From Gammaproteobacteria bacterium (lineage in GTDB: Bacteria > Pseudomonadota > Gammaproteobacteria > Steroidobacterales > Steroidobacteraceae), in assembly GCA_020029535.1 (NCBI GenBank), contig JAIBJM010000008.1, positions 1 through 55,702 of the forward strand: DNA of 55,702 bases, read 5' to 3'. A program made the translations under genes and the position numbers. Positions 1 through 8,897 of this stretch are shown here, piece by piece; the first letter of the stretch is position 1; every line of letters begins with the position of its first letter. The notes below the pieces were generated by a model. It was not told where the DNA came from, ran no database searches, and saw only the letters and a list, made by a program, of their open reading frames with translations.

Positions 1-3
1 TAA

Positions 4-1062
4 GCCAGCCAGGGCACGCTGCAGACCATCTACGAATACCAGTCGATGATCACGGCGCTGGCCGGCATGCAGGTGGCCAATGCCTCGCTGTATGACGGCG
101 CCACTGCGCTGGCCGAAGCCTGCCTGATGGCGGTGCGCGCCAACCGCAAGTCGAAGTCCTCGCGCATCCTGCTGCCGCGCACCGTCCATCCGCACTACCG
201 GGCAGTGACCGAAGCCAGCGTCGGCAATCAGGGCCTCAAGCTCGAGAGCGTGGACTATGACCGCAGCAGCGGGCGCACGCTGACCGACGCGCTGCAGTCC
301 TTCGATGGCCAGGACATCACCGCGCTGGTGATCCAGCAGCCGAATTTCTTCGGCACGCTGGAGGAAGTGGATCAGCTCACCGATTGGGCGCAGGCACGGG
401 GCGCGCTGGTGATCGCCGTGGTGAATCCCGTTTCGCTGGCGCTGCTGAAGCCGCCGGGCGAGTGGGGCAGTCGCGGCGCCGATATCGCGGTGGGCGATGG
501 TCAGCCGCTGGGCTGTCCGCTGTCATCGGGTGGTCCCTACTTCGGCTTCATGGCCACGCGCATGGACCATGTGCGGCAGATGCCGGGCCGCATCGTCGGC
601 CGCACCGTCGATCTGGACGGCCGGCCCGGTTTCGCACTGACGCTGCAGGCGCGCGAGCAGCACATCCGCCGCGGCAAGGCCACCTCCAACATCTGCACCA
701 ACCAGGGCCTGCTGATGGTGGCCGGCACCGTCTACATGGCGTTGATGGGTGCCGAAGGTCTGACGCGCGTGGCCGAAACCTGCATGAGCCGCAGCCAGGA
801 ACTGCTGGATGCGCTGGCGGGCTTGCCCGGTGTGCGCGCGGCATTCAATGGCGCGCGCTTTCACGAGGCCGTGCTGTTGCTGGACCGGCCGGTGGCGCCG
901 GTGCTGCAGGCGCTGGCGGAGCGCGGCATCGAAGGCGGCTTCGATCTGGCCACGTACTACCCGGAACTGGGACATGCGCTGCTGGTGTGCGCCACCGAGA
1001 CCCGCAGCAGCGACGACATCACCGCCTACGCCGCGGCATTGCGCGAGGTACTGCGATCATGA
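4..1062 (+). CDS. gcvPA: Glycine dehydrogenase (decarboxylating) subunit 1, 5' end missing
   Basis: P-protein of the glycine cleavage system, N-terminal half of a split enzyme. With subunit 2 it decarboxylates glycine and passes the aminomethyl group to the lipoylated H-protein. About 352 of the usual ~450 residues are visible, starting in the conserved SQGTLQ region. Family landmarks follow: GDGQPLG, then the [12 protein letters not shown] / TSNICTNQ block. The PLP lysine lies in subunit 2. The stop overlaps the gcvPB start as ATGA, so the two are translationally coupled. The first three bases of the window (TAA) are in frame where the family normally has Glu before ASQGT, so there is either a real nonsense change or an edge error. 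Confidence 0.93.
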   Translation, partial: ASQGTLQTIYEYQSMITALAGMQVANASLYDGATALAEACLMAVRANRKSKSSRILLPRTVHPHYRAVTEASVGNQGLKLESVDYDRSSGRTLTDALQSFDGQDITALVIQQPNFFGTLEEVDQLTDWAQARGALVIAVVNPVSLALLKPPGEWGSRGADIAVGDGQPLGCPLSSGGPYFGFMATRMDHVRQMPGRIVGRTVDLDGRPGFALTLQAREQHIRRGKATSNICTNQGLLMVAGTVYMALMGAEGLTRVAETCMSRSQELLDALAGLPGVRAAFNGARFHEAVLLLDRPVAPVLQALAERGIEGGFDLATYYPELGHALLVCATETRSSDDITAYAAALREVLRS

Positions 1063-2546
1063 ATCTGCCGATGCGCGAACCGTTGATATTCGATTACTCG
1101 GCCGCGGGCCGTGGCGCCAGCGCGCAATGGCCGGAGCGGTCGGCGAGCGTGCCGCAGCTGCCGGCGCAGCTGCGCCGCAGGCAGCGCCCGGCGCTGCCCG
1201 AAGCCAGCGAACTCGATGTGGTGCGGCACTACACCCGCCTGTCGCAGCTGAACTTCTCCATCGACACGCATTTCTACCCGCTGGGTTCGTGCACGATGAA
1301 GTACAACCCCAAGGCCTGCAACGCCGCGGCGCTGCTGCCGGAGCTGGCGGGCCGCCATCCGCTGGCAAGTGCCAGGCACAGCCAGGGATTCCTCAGCTGC
1401 ATGTACGAGCTGCAGGAAATGCTCAAGGAAGTCACCGGCATGCAGGGCGTGGCGCTGTCGCCGATGGCCGGCGCGCATGGCGAGTTCGCTGGCGTGGCGA
1501 TGATCCGCGCCTATCACCGCTCGCGCGGCGATCTGGCGCGCAACGAGATCATCGTGCCGGAAGCGGCGCATGGCACCAATCCGGCCACCGCCACCATGTG
1601 CGGTTGTGTGGTGCGCGAGATCGCCGTCGACGCCGATGGCGACGTGGATCTGGATGCGCTGCGCGCCGCGGTGGGACCCAGGACCGCCGGCATCATGCTG
1701 ACCAATCCTTCCACGCTGGGCGTGTTCGAACGGCGCATCGAGGAAGTGGCGCGCATCGTGCACCAGGCCGGGGGCCTGCTGTACTACGACGGCGCCAATC
1801 TCAATGCCATTCTCGGCAAGGTGCGGCCCGGCGACATGGGGTTCGACGTCATCCACATGAACCTGCACAAGACCTTCTCGACGCCGCATGGCGGCGGCGG
1901 ACCCGGTGCCGGTGCGGTGGGCGTGGGTCCGCGCCTGCTGCCCTTCATGCCCATTCCGGTGGTGGGCCGCCATGGCGATGGCAATGGCGACAGTTACCGG
2001 TTGCTGGGCGAGGCCGATCTGCCGCAGTCCATCGGCCGGCTGACCGGCTTCATCGGCAATGCCGGCGTGCTGTTGCGCGCCTATGTGTACATGCGAATGC
2101 TGGGACGCGCCGGCATGAGCCGCGTCGGCGAGTACGCCACGCTGAACTCCAACTATCTGCTGGTCAGGCTCCAGCAGGCCGGCTTCGATGCCGCCTATCC
2201 GCAACGACGCGCCAGCCATGAGTTCATCCTGACGCTGAAGCGGCTGGCCGCGGACAAGGGCGTGACCGCGATGGATGTGGCCAAGCGCCTGCTGGATTTC
2301 GGCTTCCATGCGCCGACCACGTACTTCCCGTTGCTGGTGCCCGAGTGCCTGCTGATCGAGCCCACCGAAACCGAGAGCCGTGAGACGCTGGATGCCTTTG
2401 TCGCGGCGATGGCGGAGATCCTGCGTGAGGCGGACCACGACGTTGAGATGTTGAAACGAGCGCCGCATCGCATGCCGGTGCGACGCCTCGACGATGTGCG
2501 CGCGGCGCGCGAACTGGACCTGGCCTGGCGGCCGGCGGAGCGCTGA
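1059..2546 (+). CDS. gcvPB: Glycine dehydrogenase (decarboxylating) subunit 2
   Basis: C-terminal half of the split P-protein, 495 residues, carrying the PLP-binding lysine in [17 protein letters not shown] (about K271). It forms the active enzyme with GcvPA in the cytosolic glycine cleavage complex. The open frame extends well upstream, but the ATG at 1059 was chosen because it overlaps the gcvPA stop (ATGA) and gives the family N-terminus (LIFDYS...GR). The same stretch shows [11 protein letters not shown] and a C-terminal half rich in conserved glycines. The stop overlaps dgkA by one base (TGATG). Confidence 0.95.
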   Translation: MNLPMREPLIFDYSAAGRGASAQWPERSASVPQLPAQLRRRQRPALPEASELDVVRHYTRLSQLNFSIDTHFYPLGSCTMKYNPKACNAAALLPELAGRHPLASARHSQGFLSCMYELQEMLKEVTGMQGVALSPMAGAHGEFAGVAMIRAYHRSRGDLARNEIIVPEAAHGTNPATATMCGCVVREIAVDADGDVDLDALRAAVGPRTAGIMLTNPSTLGVFERRIEEVARIVHQAGGLLYYDGANLNAILGKVRPGDMGFDVIHMNLHKTFSTPHGGGGPGAGAVGVGPRLLPFMPIPVVGRHGDGNGDSYRLLGEADLPQSIGRLTGFIGNAGVLLRAYVYMRMLGRAGMSRVGEYATLNSNYLLVRLQQAGFDAAYPQRRASHEFILTLKRLAADKGVTAMDVAKRLLDFGFHAPTTYFPLLVPECLLIEPTETESRETLDAFVAAMAEILREADHDVEMLKRAPHRMPVRRLDDVRAARELDLAWRPAER

Positions 2547-2911
2547 TGGAACGCCTCAAACCCACCGGCCTGACGCGCGTGCTGCGCGCCTTCGGCTCCA
2601 GCTACAAGGGGTTCGCCGGCGCCTGGCGCGATGAAGCCGCCTTCCGCCAGGAACTGCTGTTCGCCGTGGTGGCGCTGCCGCTGGGGCTGTGGCTGGGACA
2701 CAGCGGGGTGGAGCGCGCGCTGCTGGTGGGGCCGGTGCTGCTGATCCTGATCGTCGAACTGGTCAACAGCGCCATCGAGGCGGCCATCGACCGCATCGGT
2801 CTGGAACGTCACGCGTTGTCAGGTCTTGCCAAGGACCTGGGTTCGGCTGCTGTCCTGCTATCTTTTGTGCTGCTGATCGTGGTGTGGTGCCTGGTACTGG
2901 GGGATCGATGA
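2546..2911 (+). CDS. dgkA: Diacylglycerol kinase
   Basis: Small integral membrane kinase that phosphorylates diacylglycerol to phosphatidic acid, recycling lipid from membrane-derived glucan and LPS modification. The 121 residues match the family size. The amphipathic N-terminus has GFAGAWRDEAAFRQEL, followed by three hydrophobic segments. The diagnostic ELVNSAIEAAIDRI holds the catalytic Glu and metal-binding residues. The start overlaps the gcvPB stop, and the end overlaps the next kinase gene by four bases. Its tie to gcvP is positional only. Confidence 0.93.
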   Translation: MERLKPTGLTRVLRAFGSSYKGFAGAWRDEAAFRQELLFAVVALPLGLWLGHSGVERALLVGPVLLILIVELVNSAIEAAIDRIGLERHALSGLAKDLGSAAVLLSFVLLIVVWCLVLGDR

Positions 2912-3840
2912 CTGCGCTGATCTGTGGCTCGATGGCCTTCGACACGGTGATGGTGTTCGAGGGCCGTTTCCGCGAACACATCCTTCCTGACCGCATTCAC
3001 ATGCTGAATGTGTCCTTCCTGGCGCCGTCGATGCGCCGCAATTTCGGCGGCTGTGCCGGCAACATTGGCTACAACCTGCGGCTGCTGGGTGGCGCGGGCC
3101 TGATCATGGCCACTGTAGGACACGACTTCGCGCCCTATGCCGGCTGGCTGGATCAGCGGAGCATCGAGCAGCGGCATCTGCGCGTCATCGACAATGAATT
3201 CACCGCGCAGGCTTACATAACCACCGATCTGGACGACAACCAGATCACGGCCTTTCACCCCGGCGCGATGAACCATTCGCACCTCAATCGCGTCGGCGAT
3301 GCCAGCGGCATCCGGCTCGGCATCGTGTCGCCGGATGGCCGACAGGGCATGCTGGAACATGCCGCCCAGTTCGCCATGGCCGGCATTCCCTTCATTTTCG
3401 ATCCGGGTCAGGGCCTGCCCATGTTCAATGGCGACGAATTGCGTGCGCTGGTGAACCAGGCCACCTGGGTTGCGGTCAATGACTACGAGGCCAGCCTGCT
3501 CAGCGAACGCACCGGCTGGTCTGCCGAGCAGATTGGCGCCCGCGTGAAGGCCCTGGTGGTGACGCGCGGCGGCGCCGGCTCATGGATATATGTCGATGGG
3601 CGGCGGCTGGAAATTCCGGTGGCCGCGCCCCGGCAGCTGGCCGATCCCACCGGCTGCGGCGATGCCTATCGCGCGGGCCTGCTGTACGGACTGCAGCAGG
3701 GACTGGACTGGGAGACGACCGGACGCATTGCGTCGCTGGCAGGCTCGATCAAGATCGAACACCACGGCACGCAGCAGCACAGTTATTCGATGGAAGAATT
3801 CAGCACGCGCTTCCGCGAAAGCTTCGGGTACGCTCTATGA
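2908..3840 (+). CDS. PfkB-family carbohydrate/adenosine kinase
   Basis: Ribokinase-like (PfkB) sugar or nucleoside kinase, 310 residues. The N-terminal strand (ALICGSMAFDTV) and the substrate-binding NFGGCAGNIGYNLRLLGG loop are present. Near the C-terminus DPTGCGDAYRAGLLYGL is PfkB signature 2, with the catalytic Asp in GCGD. The substrate cannot be read from sequence; related bacterial proteins are often called adenosine kinase. The ATG at 2908 overlaps the dgkA stop (ATGA), although the open frame runs further upstream. It ends in another ATGA overlap with the protease gene. Confidence 0.88.
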   Translation: MTALICGSMAFDTVMVFEGRFREHILPDRIHMLNVSFLAPSMRRNFGGCAGNIGYNLRLLGGAGLIMATVGHDFAPYAGWLDQRSIEQRHLRVIDNEFTAQAYITTDLDDNQITAFHPGAMNHSHLNRVGDASGIRLGIVSPDGRQGMLEHAAQFAMAGIPFIFDPGQGLPMFNGDELRALVNQATWVAVNDYEASLLSERTGWSAEQIGARVKALVVTRGGAGSWIYVDGRRLEIPVAAPRQLADPTGCGDAYRAGLLYGLQQGLDWETTGRIASLAGSIKIEHHGTQQHSYSMEEFSTRFRESFGYAL

Positions 3841-6698
3841 ATCAATGCATGTCGAAGGTCCTGGCGGTGTGCGCGCTGCTGCTCGGCGTGACGGCGCACG
3901 CCGCCAGCACCGAACCGGCGGCTGCGACCGAGACGGCGGCGGCAGCGGCGGCCACCGGCACGGTCGAAACGCCGGACTGGGCCCGCACGCTGGAGCGCAT
4001 CGCCTCCAGTGTGGTCACCATCGAGGTGGATCAGACGCGCGCCTTCGATACCGAGCGCAACACCTCGTCGCAGGCCACCGGCTTCGTCGTCGATGCCGAG
4101 CGTGGCCTGATCCTGACCAACCGTCATGTGGTAACGCCCGGTCCGGTGACTGCGGAAGCCACCTTCCTCAATCGCGAAGAAGTGCAGCTGTATCCGGTCT
4201 ACCGCGATCCGGTGCATGACTTCGGCATCTATCGCTACGACCCCGCCGCGCTGCGCTTCATCACGCCGCAGTCGCTGCCGTTGGCGCCTGAGAACGCACA
4301 GATCGGACGCGAGATCCGCGTGATCGGCAACAACGCCGGCGAGCAGCTGTCCATCCTGGCCGGTACGTTGGCGCGGCTGGATCGCGAGGCGCCGAATTAC
4401 GGCGTCGGCCGCTACAACGATTTCAACACCTTCTACATCCAGGCGGCGTCGGGTACCTCGGGCGGATCGTCGGGGTCGCCGGTGGTCGATGTGCGCGGCC
4501 GCGTGGTCGCGCTGAATGCCGGCGGCGCCACCGGCGCGGCCTCCAGTTTCTATCTGCCACTGGGACGCGTGCAGCGCGCCCTGCAGCTGATCCGCGAAGG
4601 CAGGCCGGTGACGCGCGGCACGCTGCAGACCGAATTCCGCTATCGCCCCTACGACGAACTGCGCCGCCTCGGCCTGCAGACCGGCACCGAGGCTGCCGCG
4701 CGCAAGGCCTTCCCGAGCAACACCGGCATGCTGGTGGTGGAAGATGTGCAACCGGGCTCGGCCAGCGACAATGTGCTGGAGCCCGGCGATGTGCTGGTGA
4801 AACTCAATGGCCAGATGATTACCGGCTTCGATCTGATGGAGGCGGCACTCGACGATTCGGTGGGCAAGGCCGTGACGGTGGACTTCGAGCGCGGCGGCAA
4901 ACCCATGTCGGCACAGGTGCTGGTCACCGATCTGGAAGCGATCACGCCGGCGGCCTACGTGGAATTCAGCGATGCCATCGTGCATACGCTGTCCTATCAG
5001 CAGGCGCGTCACTTCCACGTGCCGGTGCGCGGCGCGTTCGTGGCCTCGGCGGGCTATGCACTGGATGCTGCCGGCGTGCCGCGCGGCGCGGTGATCACCG
5101 CCGTCAATGCCAGGCCGGTGGCGGGACTGGAAGACTTTGTCGCCGCCATCCGCACGCTGAATGACGGCGAGCGGGTCGCGATGCGCTACTTCACCATCGA
5201 GGGTCCGCGGCGCAGCCAGCTGCGTTCGGTGATCGTCGATCGCCGCTGGTTTCCGGCCCGTCAGTGCCGGCGCGACGACAAGATCGGCACCTGGCTGTGC
5301 GAGGACCTGCCGCCGGTGGCCGAGGCTGCGGCGCCCGCGCCGGCCTCGGCGCAGTATCCGCAGGTGCCGGACAAGCAGCAGGCGCGGCTGCAGCCGTCGC
5401 TGGTGTCGATCAGTTTCGACATGCCGTATTCGCTGTCGGGCGTCAGTGAACGCAACTATCACGGCGCCGGCCTGATCATCGATGCGCAGCAAGGACTGGT
5501 GATCACCGACCGCAACACCGTGCCATTGTCGATCGGCGACGTGCGCCTGACTTTTGCCGGCACGCTGGAGATTCCCGCCGAAGTGGTCTACGTGCATCCG
5601 CTGCACAATCTCGCGGTCGTCAGGTACGACCCGAAGCTGATCGGCACCACGCCGACGCGCAGCGCGGTACTGGCCACCGAGGAGCTGAAGGCCGGCGAAC
5701 CGGTCGACGTGATCGGCCTGGACGAGGATGGCGAGCTGCAGTCGCGCAGCACCGCCATTGCCGAGGTCAATCCGCTGGTGCTGCCGTTGTCGCGCACCGT
5801 GCAGTTCCGCGAGGCCAATATTTCGGTGGCGACGTTGATCAATCCGCCCGATGAGGTGATGGGCGTGCTGGCCGACAAGGCGGGCCGGGTGCGCGGCCTG
5901 TGGGCCAGCTTTGCCACCGACAATGGTCGCGAACTGGTGCAGCAGACCCGTGGCATTCCGGCGGAACTGGTGGCCGAGACCCTGCGCATCGTGCGGGATC
6001 ACGTGCCGTTGTATTCGCTGGAGGCCGAGCTGCTGCCGCAGTCACTGGCGTCGGCGCGCAGTCTCGGCCTCAGCAGCGAATGGATGCAGAAGATCCAGCA
6101 GGCCAATCCGGCCTCGCGCCAGGTGCTGGCGGTGACCCGGCTGGTCGGTGGTTCGGATGCGGCACGTGTGCTGCAGTCAGGCGATCTGCTGCTGGCCATC
6201 GATGGCAAGGTGATGACCCGTTTTCGCGACGTCGAGCTGGCGGCCCGCTCGAAGACCCAGGTGCAGGTGACAGTGTGGCGTGGCGCCGGCGTGCTGACCC
6301 TGCCGGTGAAGACGGCGGCCCTGTCCGGTGCCGACGTCGACCGCTTGCTGGTGTGGGCCGGCGCCATCCTGCAGACGCCGCATCGGGCCATCAGCGCGCA
6401 ACGCGGCCTGGCGCCGGAAGGCCTGTACGTGGCCTATTACGACTTCGGTTCGCCGGCCACCCGCTATGGGCTGCAACCCGGCCGCCGCATCGTCGAGGTG
6501 GACGGCCAGCTGACCCCGGATCTGGATACCTTCGTCAAGGTGGTCACCGGTCGTGCCGACCGCACTTCGCTGCGTCTGAAGACCGTAGGCTGGAACGGCG
6601 CGCCCGAGGTCATGACGCTCAAGCTCGACAAGCATTATTGGCCAGCCTATGAACTCCGTCGCACTGCAGAGGGCTGGGAACGTCATTCCCTCGAGTAG
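3837..6698 (+). CDS. Double trypsin-like/PDZ protein, Nma111-like HtrA homologue
   Basis: 953 residues with an apparent signal peptide (about 1-23), so probably periplasmic. The first protease domain (about 45-250) has a full HtrA triad: His97 in TNRHVV, Asp128 in HDFG and Ser212 in GGSSGSPV. Two PDZ-like regions follow (about 290-370 and 395-470). A second protease-like domain (about 510-720) keeps the fold pattern but has Asn where the His should be (ITDRNTV) and no GxSGG motif, so it looks inactive. Two more PDZ-like regions follow (about 740-830 and 850-930). This order (active protease, PDZs, dead protease, PDZs) is that of yeast Nma111/Ynm3, unlike one-domain DegP. Start chosen at the ATGA overlap with the kinase gene. 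Confidence 0.82.
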   Translation: MNQCMSKVLAVCALLLGVTAHAASTEPAAATETAAAAAATGTVETPDWARTLERIASSVVTIEVDQTRAFDTERNTSSQATGFVVDAERGLILTNRHVVTPGPVTAEATFLNREEVQLYPVYRDPVHDFGIYRYDPAALRFITPQSLPLAPENAQIGREIRVIGNNAGEQLSILAGTLARLDREAPNYGVGRYNDFNTFYIQAASGTSGGSSGSPVVDVRGRVVALNAGGATGAASSFYLPLGRVQRALQLIREGRPVTRGTLQTEFRYRPYDELRRLGLQTGTEAAARKAFPSNTGMLVVEDVQPGSASDNVLEPGDVLVKLNGQMITGFDLMEAALDDSVGKAVTVDFERGGKPMSAQVLVTDLEAITPAAYVEFSDAIVHTLSYQQARHFHVPVRGAFVASAGYALDAAGVPRGAVITAVNARPVAGLEDFVAAIRTLNDGERVAMRYFTIEGPRRSQLRSVIVDRRWFPARQCRRDDKIGTWLCEDLPPVAEAAAPAPASAQYPQVPDKQQARLQPSLVSISFDMPYSLSGVSERNYHGAGLIIDAQQGLVITDRNTVPLSIGDVRLTFAGTLEIPAEVVYVHPLHNLAVVRYDPKLIGTTPTRSAVLATEELKAGEPVDVIGLDEDGELQSRSTAIAEVNPLVLPLSRTVQFREANISVATLINPPDEVMGVLADKAGRVRGLWASFATDNGRELVQQTRGIPAELVAETLRIVRDHVPLYSLEAELLPQSLASARSLGLSSEWMQKIQQANPASRQVLAVTRLVGGSDAARVLQSGDLLLAIDGKVMTRFRDVELAARSKTQVQVTVWRGAGVLTLPVKTAALSGADVDRLLVWAGAILQTPHRAISAQRGLAPEGLYVAYYDFGSPATRYGLQPGRRIVEVDGQLTPDLDTFVKVVTGRADRTSLRLKTVGWNGAPEVMTLKLDKHYWPAYELRRTAEGWERHSLE

Positions 6699-6712
6699 CT
6701 CGCGCGCGTTGC

Positions 6713-6718
6713 TACAAT
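6713..6718 (+). promoter_or_regulatory. -10 box giving a probable leaderless sua5/tsaC mRNA
   Basis: TACAAT lies exactly seven bases before the ATG at 6726, and there is no Shine-Dalgarno sequence between. A transcript starting the usual distance from this box would begin at or one base before the start codon. No clear -35 is visible. Confidence 0.5.
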
Positions 6719-6725
6719 TCGCGCC

Positions 6726-7745
6726 ATGGTTACGGTCCGTGCGACACAGCTTGAACTTGATACCGCCGTGCAGGCATTGCGCGCCGGTGAGGTGGTCGCC
6801 TTTCCGACCGAGACGGTTTATGGCCTGGGCGCCAATGCCCAGCATGCCGAAGCGCTGCAGCGCGTGTTCGCGCTGAAAAGCCGGCCGCGCAACCATCCGC
6901 TGATCGTGCATCTGGACAGCCCGCGCTTCCTGCATCGCTGGGTCAGCAACATGCCGGTGGCCGCCGAAAAGCTGGCCGCGCGTTTCTGGCCCGGTCCGCT
7001 GACCATGGTGCTGCCGCGCGCCGACAAGGTGCTGGACCTGGTGAGCGGCGGACAGACCACCGTGGCCGTGCGGGTGCCCTCGCACCCGATGGCGCAGCAG
7101 CTGCTGACGGCCTTCGGTGGCGGTATCGCCGCGCCATCGGCCAACCGCTACGGCCATGTCAGCCCGACCCGTGCCGAGCATGTGCGCGATGAATTCGGCG
7201 ACGCAGTGCCGGTGATTCTCGATGGCGGCGAATGCAAGCTGGGCCTGGAATCGACCATCGTCGATTGCAGTGGCGATGTGGTGCGGCTGCTGCGTCCCGG
7301 CAGCATCAGCCTGACGCAGCTGCGCCGCGTGGTCGGCGATGTGCAGGTGGGCGCGGTCAGCAACTCGCCGCGCGTGCCCGGTTCGCAGCAGGCGCACTAT
7401 GCGCCGGTGACACCGCTGAGCGTGGTGCCGGGTGGCGACCTGGATCGTCTGGCCGACAGCCTGTCCGATGGCGGCCAGCGCGTCGCGGTGCTGGCGCAAC
7501 GTCCGCCACTGGCCACCTACCAGTACGTCACCTGGATCAATGCCGGCAGCCGCGTCGACGCCTATGCCCATGATCTGTATGCGAATCTGCGCACGCTCGA
7601 CAAGGTTGGCTGTGCGCGCATCCTGGTGCAGGAAGTCCCCGACGACGAGCGCTGGGACGCGGTGCGCGATCGCATCACGCGTGCCTCGGCGGTGGCTGCA
7701 CATGAGGATGCCGGCGATTCCATGGCTGCCGGCGTGCTGCCCTGA
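6726..7745 (+). CDS. tsaC: L-threonylcarbamoyladenylate synthase (Sua5/YrdC family)
   Basis: Makes threonylcarbamoyl-AMP from Thr, bicarbonate and ATP for the t6A37 modification of ANN-decoding tRNAs. The 339 residues indicate the long Sua5 form: a YrdC domain (about 8-200) with PTETVYGLG, KSRPRNHPL and SANRYG, then a linker ending in HYAP and a C-terminal Sua5 domain. It starts 27 bases after the protease gene, with its own -10 box but no ribosome-binding site. The stop overlaps the decarboxylase start (TGATG). Confidence 0.93.
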   Translation: MVTVRATQLELDTAVQALRAGEVVAFPTETVYGLGANAQHAEALQRVFALKSRPRNHPLIVHLDSPRFLHRWVSNMPVAAEKLAARFWPGPLTMVLPRADKVLDLVSGGQTTVAVRVPSHPMAQQLLTAFGGGIAAPSANRYGHVSPTRAEHVRDEFGDAVPVILDGGECKLGLESTIVDCSGDVVRLLRPGSISLTQLRRVVGDVQVGAVSNSPRVPGSQQAHYAPVTPLSVVPGGDLDRLADSLSDGGQRVAVLAQRPPLATYQYVTWINAGSRVDAYAHDLYANLRTLDKVGCARILVQEVPDDERWDAVRDRITRASAVAAHEDAGDSMAAGVLP

Positions 7746-8896
7746 TGCAGATCGATCCTTTCGAGCCGGAGCAGGTCCGGCGGCTGGTGGCCGAATTCGG
7801 CTCGCCGCTGCTGATCGTCGACTGCGCGCGGGCGCGTAACCAGTACCGCAAGCTCCGTCGCGCGTTGCCCGGTGTGGATCTGCACTACGCGCTGAAGCCG
7901 CTGCCGCATGCGGCCATCGTGCAGACGGTGCTGGAACTGGGCGGCTGGCTGGATCTGGCCACCACCGGCGAAGTGCAGCTGGCGCGCCGGCTGGGCGTCG
8001 ATGCGGCGCGCTGCATCCACACCCATCCGATCAAACGCGACATGGATATCCGCAACGCGCTGGACTACGGCGTGCGCACCTTCGTGGCCGACAATCCCGA
8101 CGAGGTGCGCAAGTTCAAGCCGTACGCGAAGCGGGTCTCGCTGCTGCTGCGGGTCTCGTTCCGCAGTCCCGGCGCCGTCTGCGACCTGTCGCGCAAGTTC
8201 GGCTGCGATCCCGAAGACGCGGTGGCGCTGGCCGGGCTGGCCGCCGGGCTGGGTATCGACGTGCAGGGTTTTTCATTCCATGTGGGCTCGCAGGCCGCCG
8301 ATGCGCTCAAGCATGTGGAAGCCATCGAGGCCTGCGGACGGCTGCTGGCCGAGGCGCGTCGCGGCAAGCTCGGCACGCTGGATACGCTGGACATCGGCGG
8401 CGGCTTTCCGATCGAGTACACGCAGCGCACGCCGGAGATCGGCCGCTTCTGCGCGCCGATCCGCCATGCGCTGGCGCAGTTGCCGAAACGGCTGCGCATC
8501 ATCGCCGAGCCCGGACGCTACATTGCCGGTCCGTCGGCGCTGGGTGTGGCCACGGTGATGGGCCGCGCGAAACGCGAAGGCCACTGGTGGTACTACCTCG
8601 ATGACGGGCTGTACGGCTCGTACTCCGGGCAGCTGTACGACCACGCGCGTTATCCGGTGGAAGCGCTGCGACAGGGCGAACCGCTGCTGCCGTCGGTGCT
8701 GGCCGGACCCACCTGCGACAGCATCGATGTGATTGCCGAGAACCTGATGCTGCCGGAACTGAAGGCCGGCGATCTGGTGATCGGTCGCGCCATGGGCGCC
8801 TACACCTGGGCCAGCGCCTCCGAGTTCAATTTCTTCCCCAAGGCCACAGTGGTGGCGGTGAACCGCTTTTCAGGGGATACCGGCGCGGTGCTTTAG
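7745..8896 (+). CDS. Fold-type III PLP decarboxylase, ornithine/lysine decarboxylase family
   Basis: A 383-residue alanine-racemase-fold enzyme of the eukaryotic-type ornithine decarboxylase group, which would produce putrescine or cadaverine. The PLP lysine is K51 in HYALKPLP. SFHVGSQ, DIGGGFP and AEPGRY are the usual cofactor contacts. The catalytic Cys sits in GPTCDS (about C324), followed by the conserved GAYTWASASEFNFF end. Ornithine versus lysine preference cannot be decided here. The start overlaps the sua5 stop. One base separates its stop from the convergent DUF255 gene, so there is no room for a terminator. Confidence 0.87.
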   Translation: MQIDPFEPEQVRRLVAEFGSPLLIVDCARARNQYRKLRRALPGVDLHYALKPLPHAAIVQTVLELGGWLDLATTGEVQLARRLGVDAARCIHTHPIKRDMDIRNALDYGVRTFVADNPDEVRKFKPYAKRVSLLLRVSFRSPGAVCDLSRKFGCDPEDAVALAGLAAGLGIDVQGFSFHVGSQAADALKHVEAIEACGRLLAEARRGKLGTLDTLDIGGGFPIEYTQRTPEIGRFCAPIRHALAQLPKRLRIIAEPGRYIAGPSALGVATVMGRAKREGHWWYYLDDGLYGSYSGQLYDHARYPVEALRQGEPLLPSVLAGPTCDSIDVIAENLMLPELKAGDLVIGRAMGAYTWASASEFNFFPKATVVAVNRFSGDTGAVL

Positions 8897-8897
8897 A

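Noticed and set aside
3783-6002. 739-codon minus-strand frame opposite the double protease
   Set aside because: Composition dominated by His, Arg and Gln, typical of a GC-rich shadow; the plus-strand protein is well supported.
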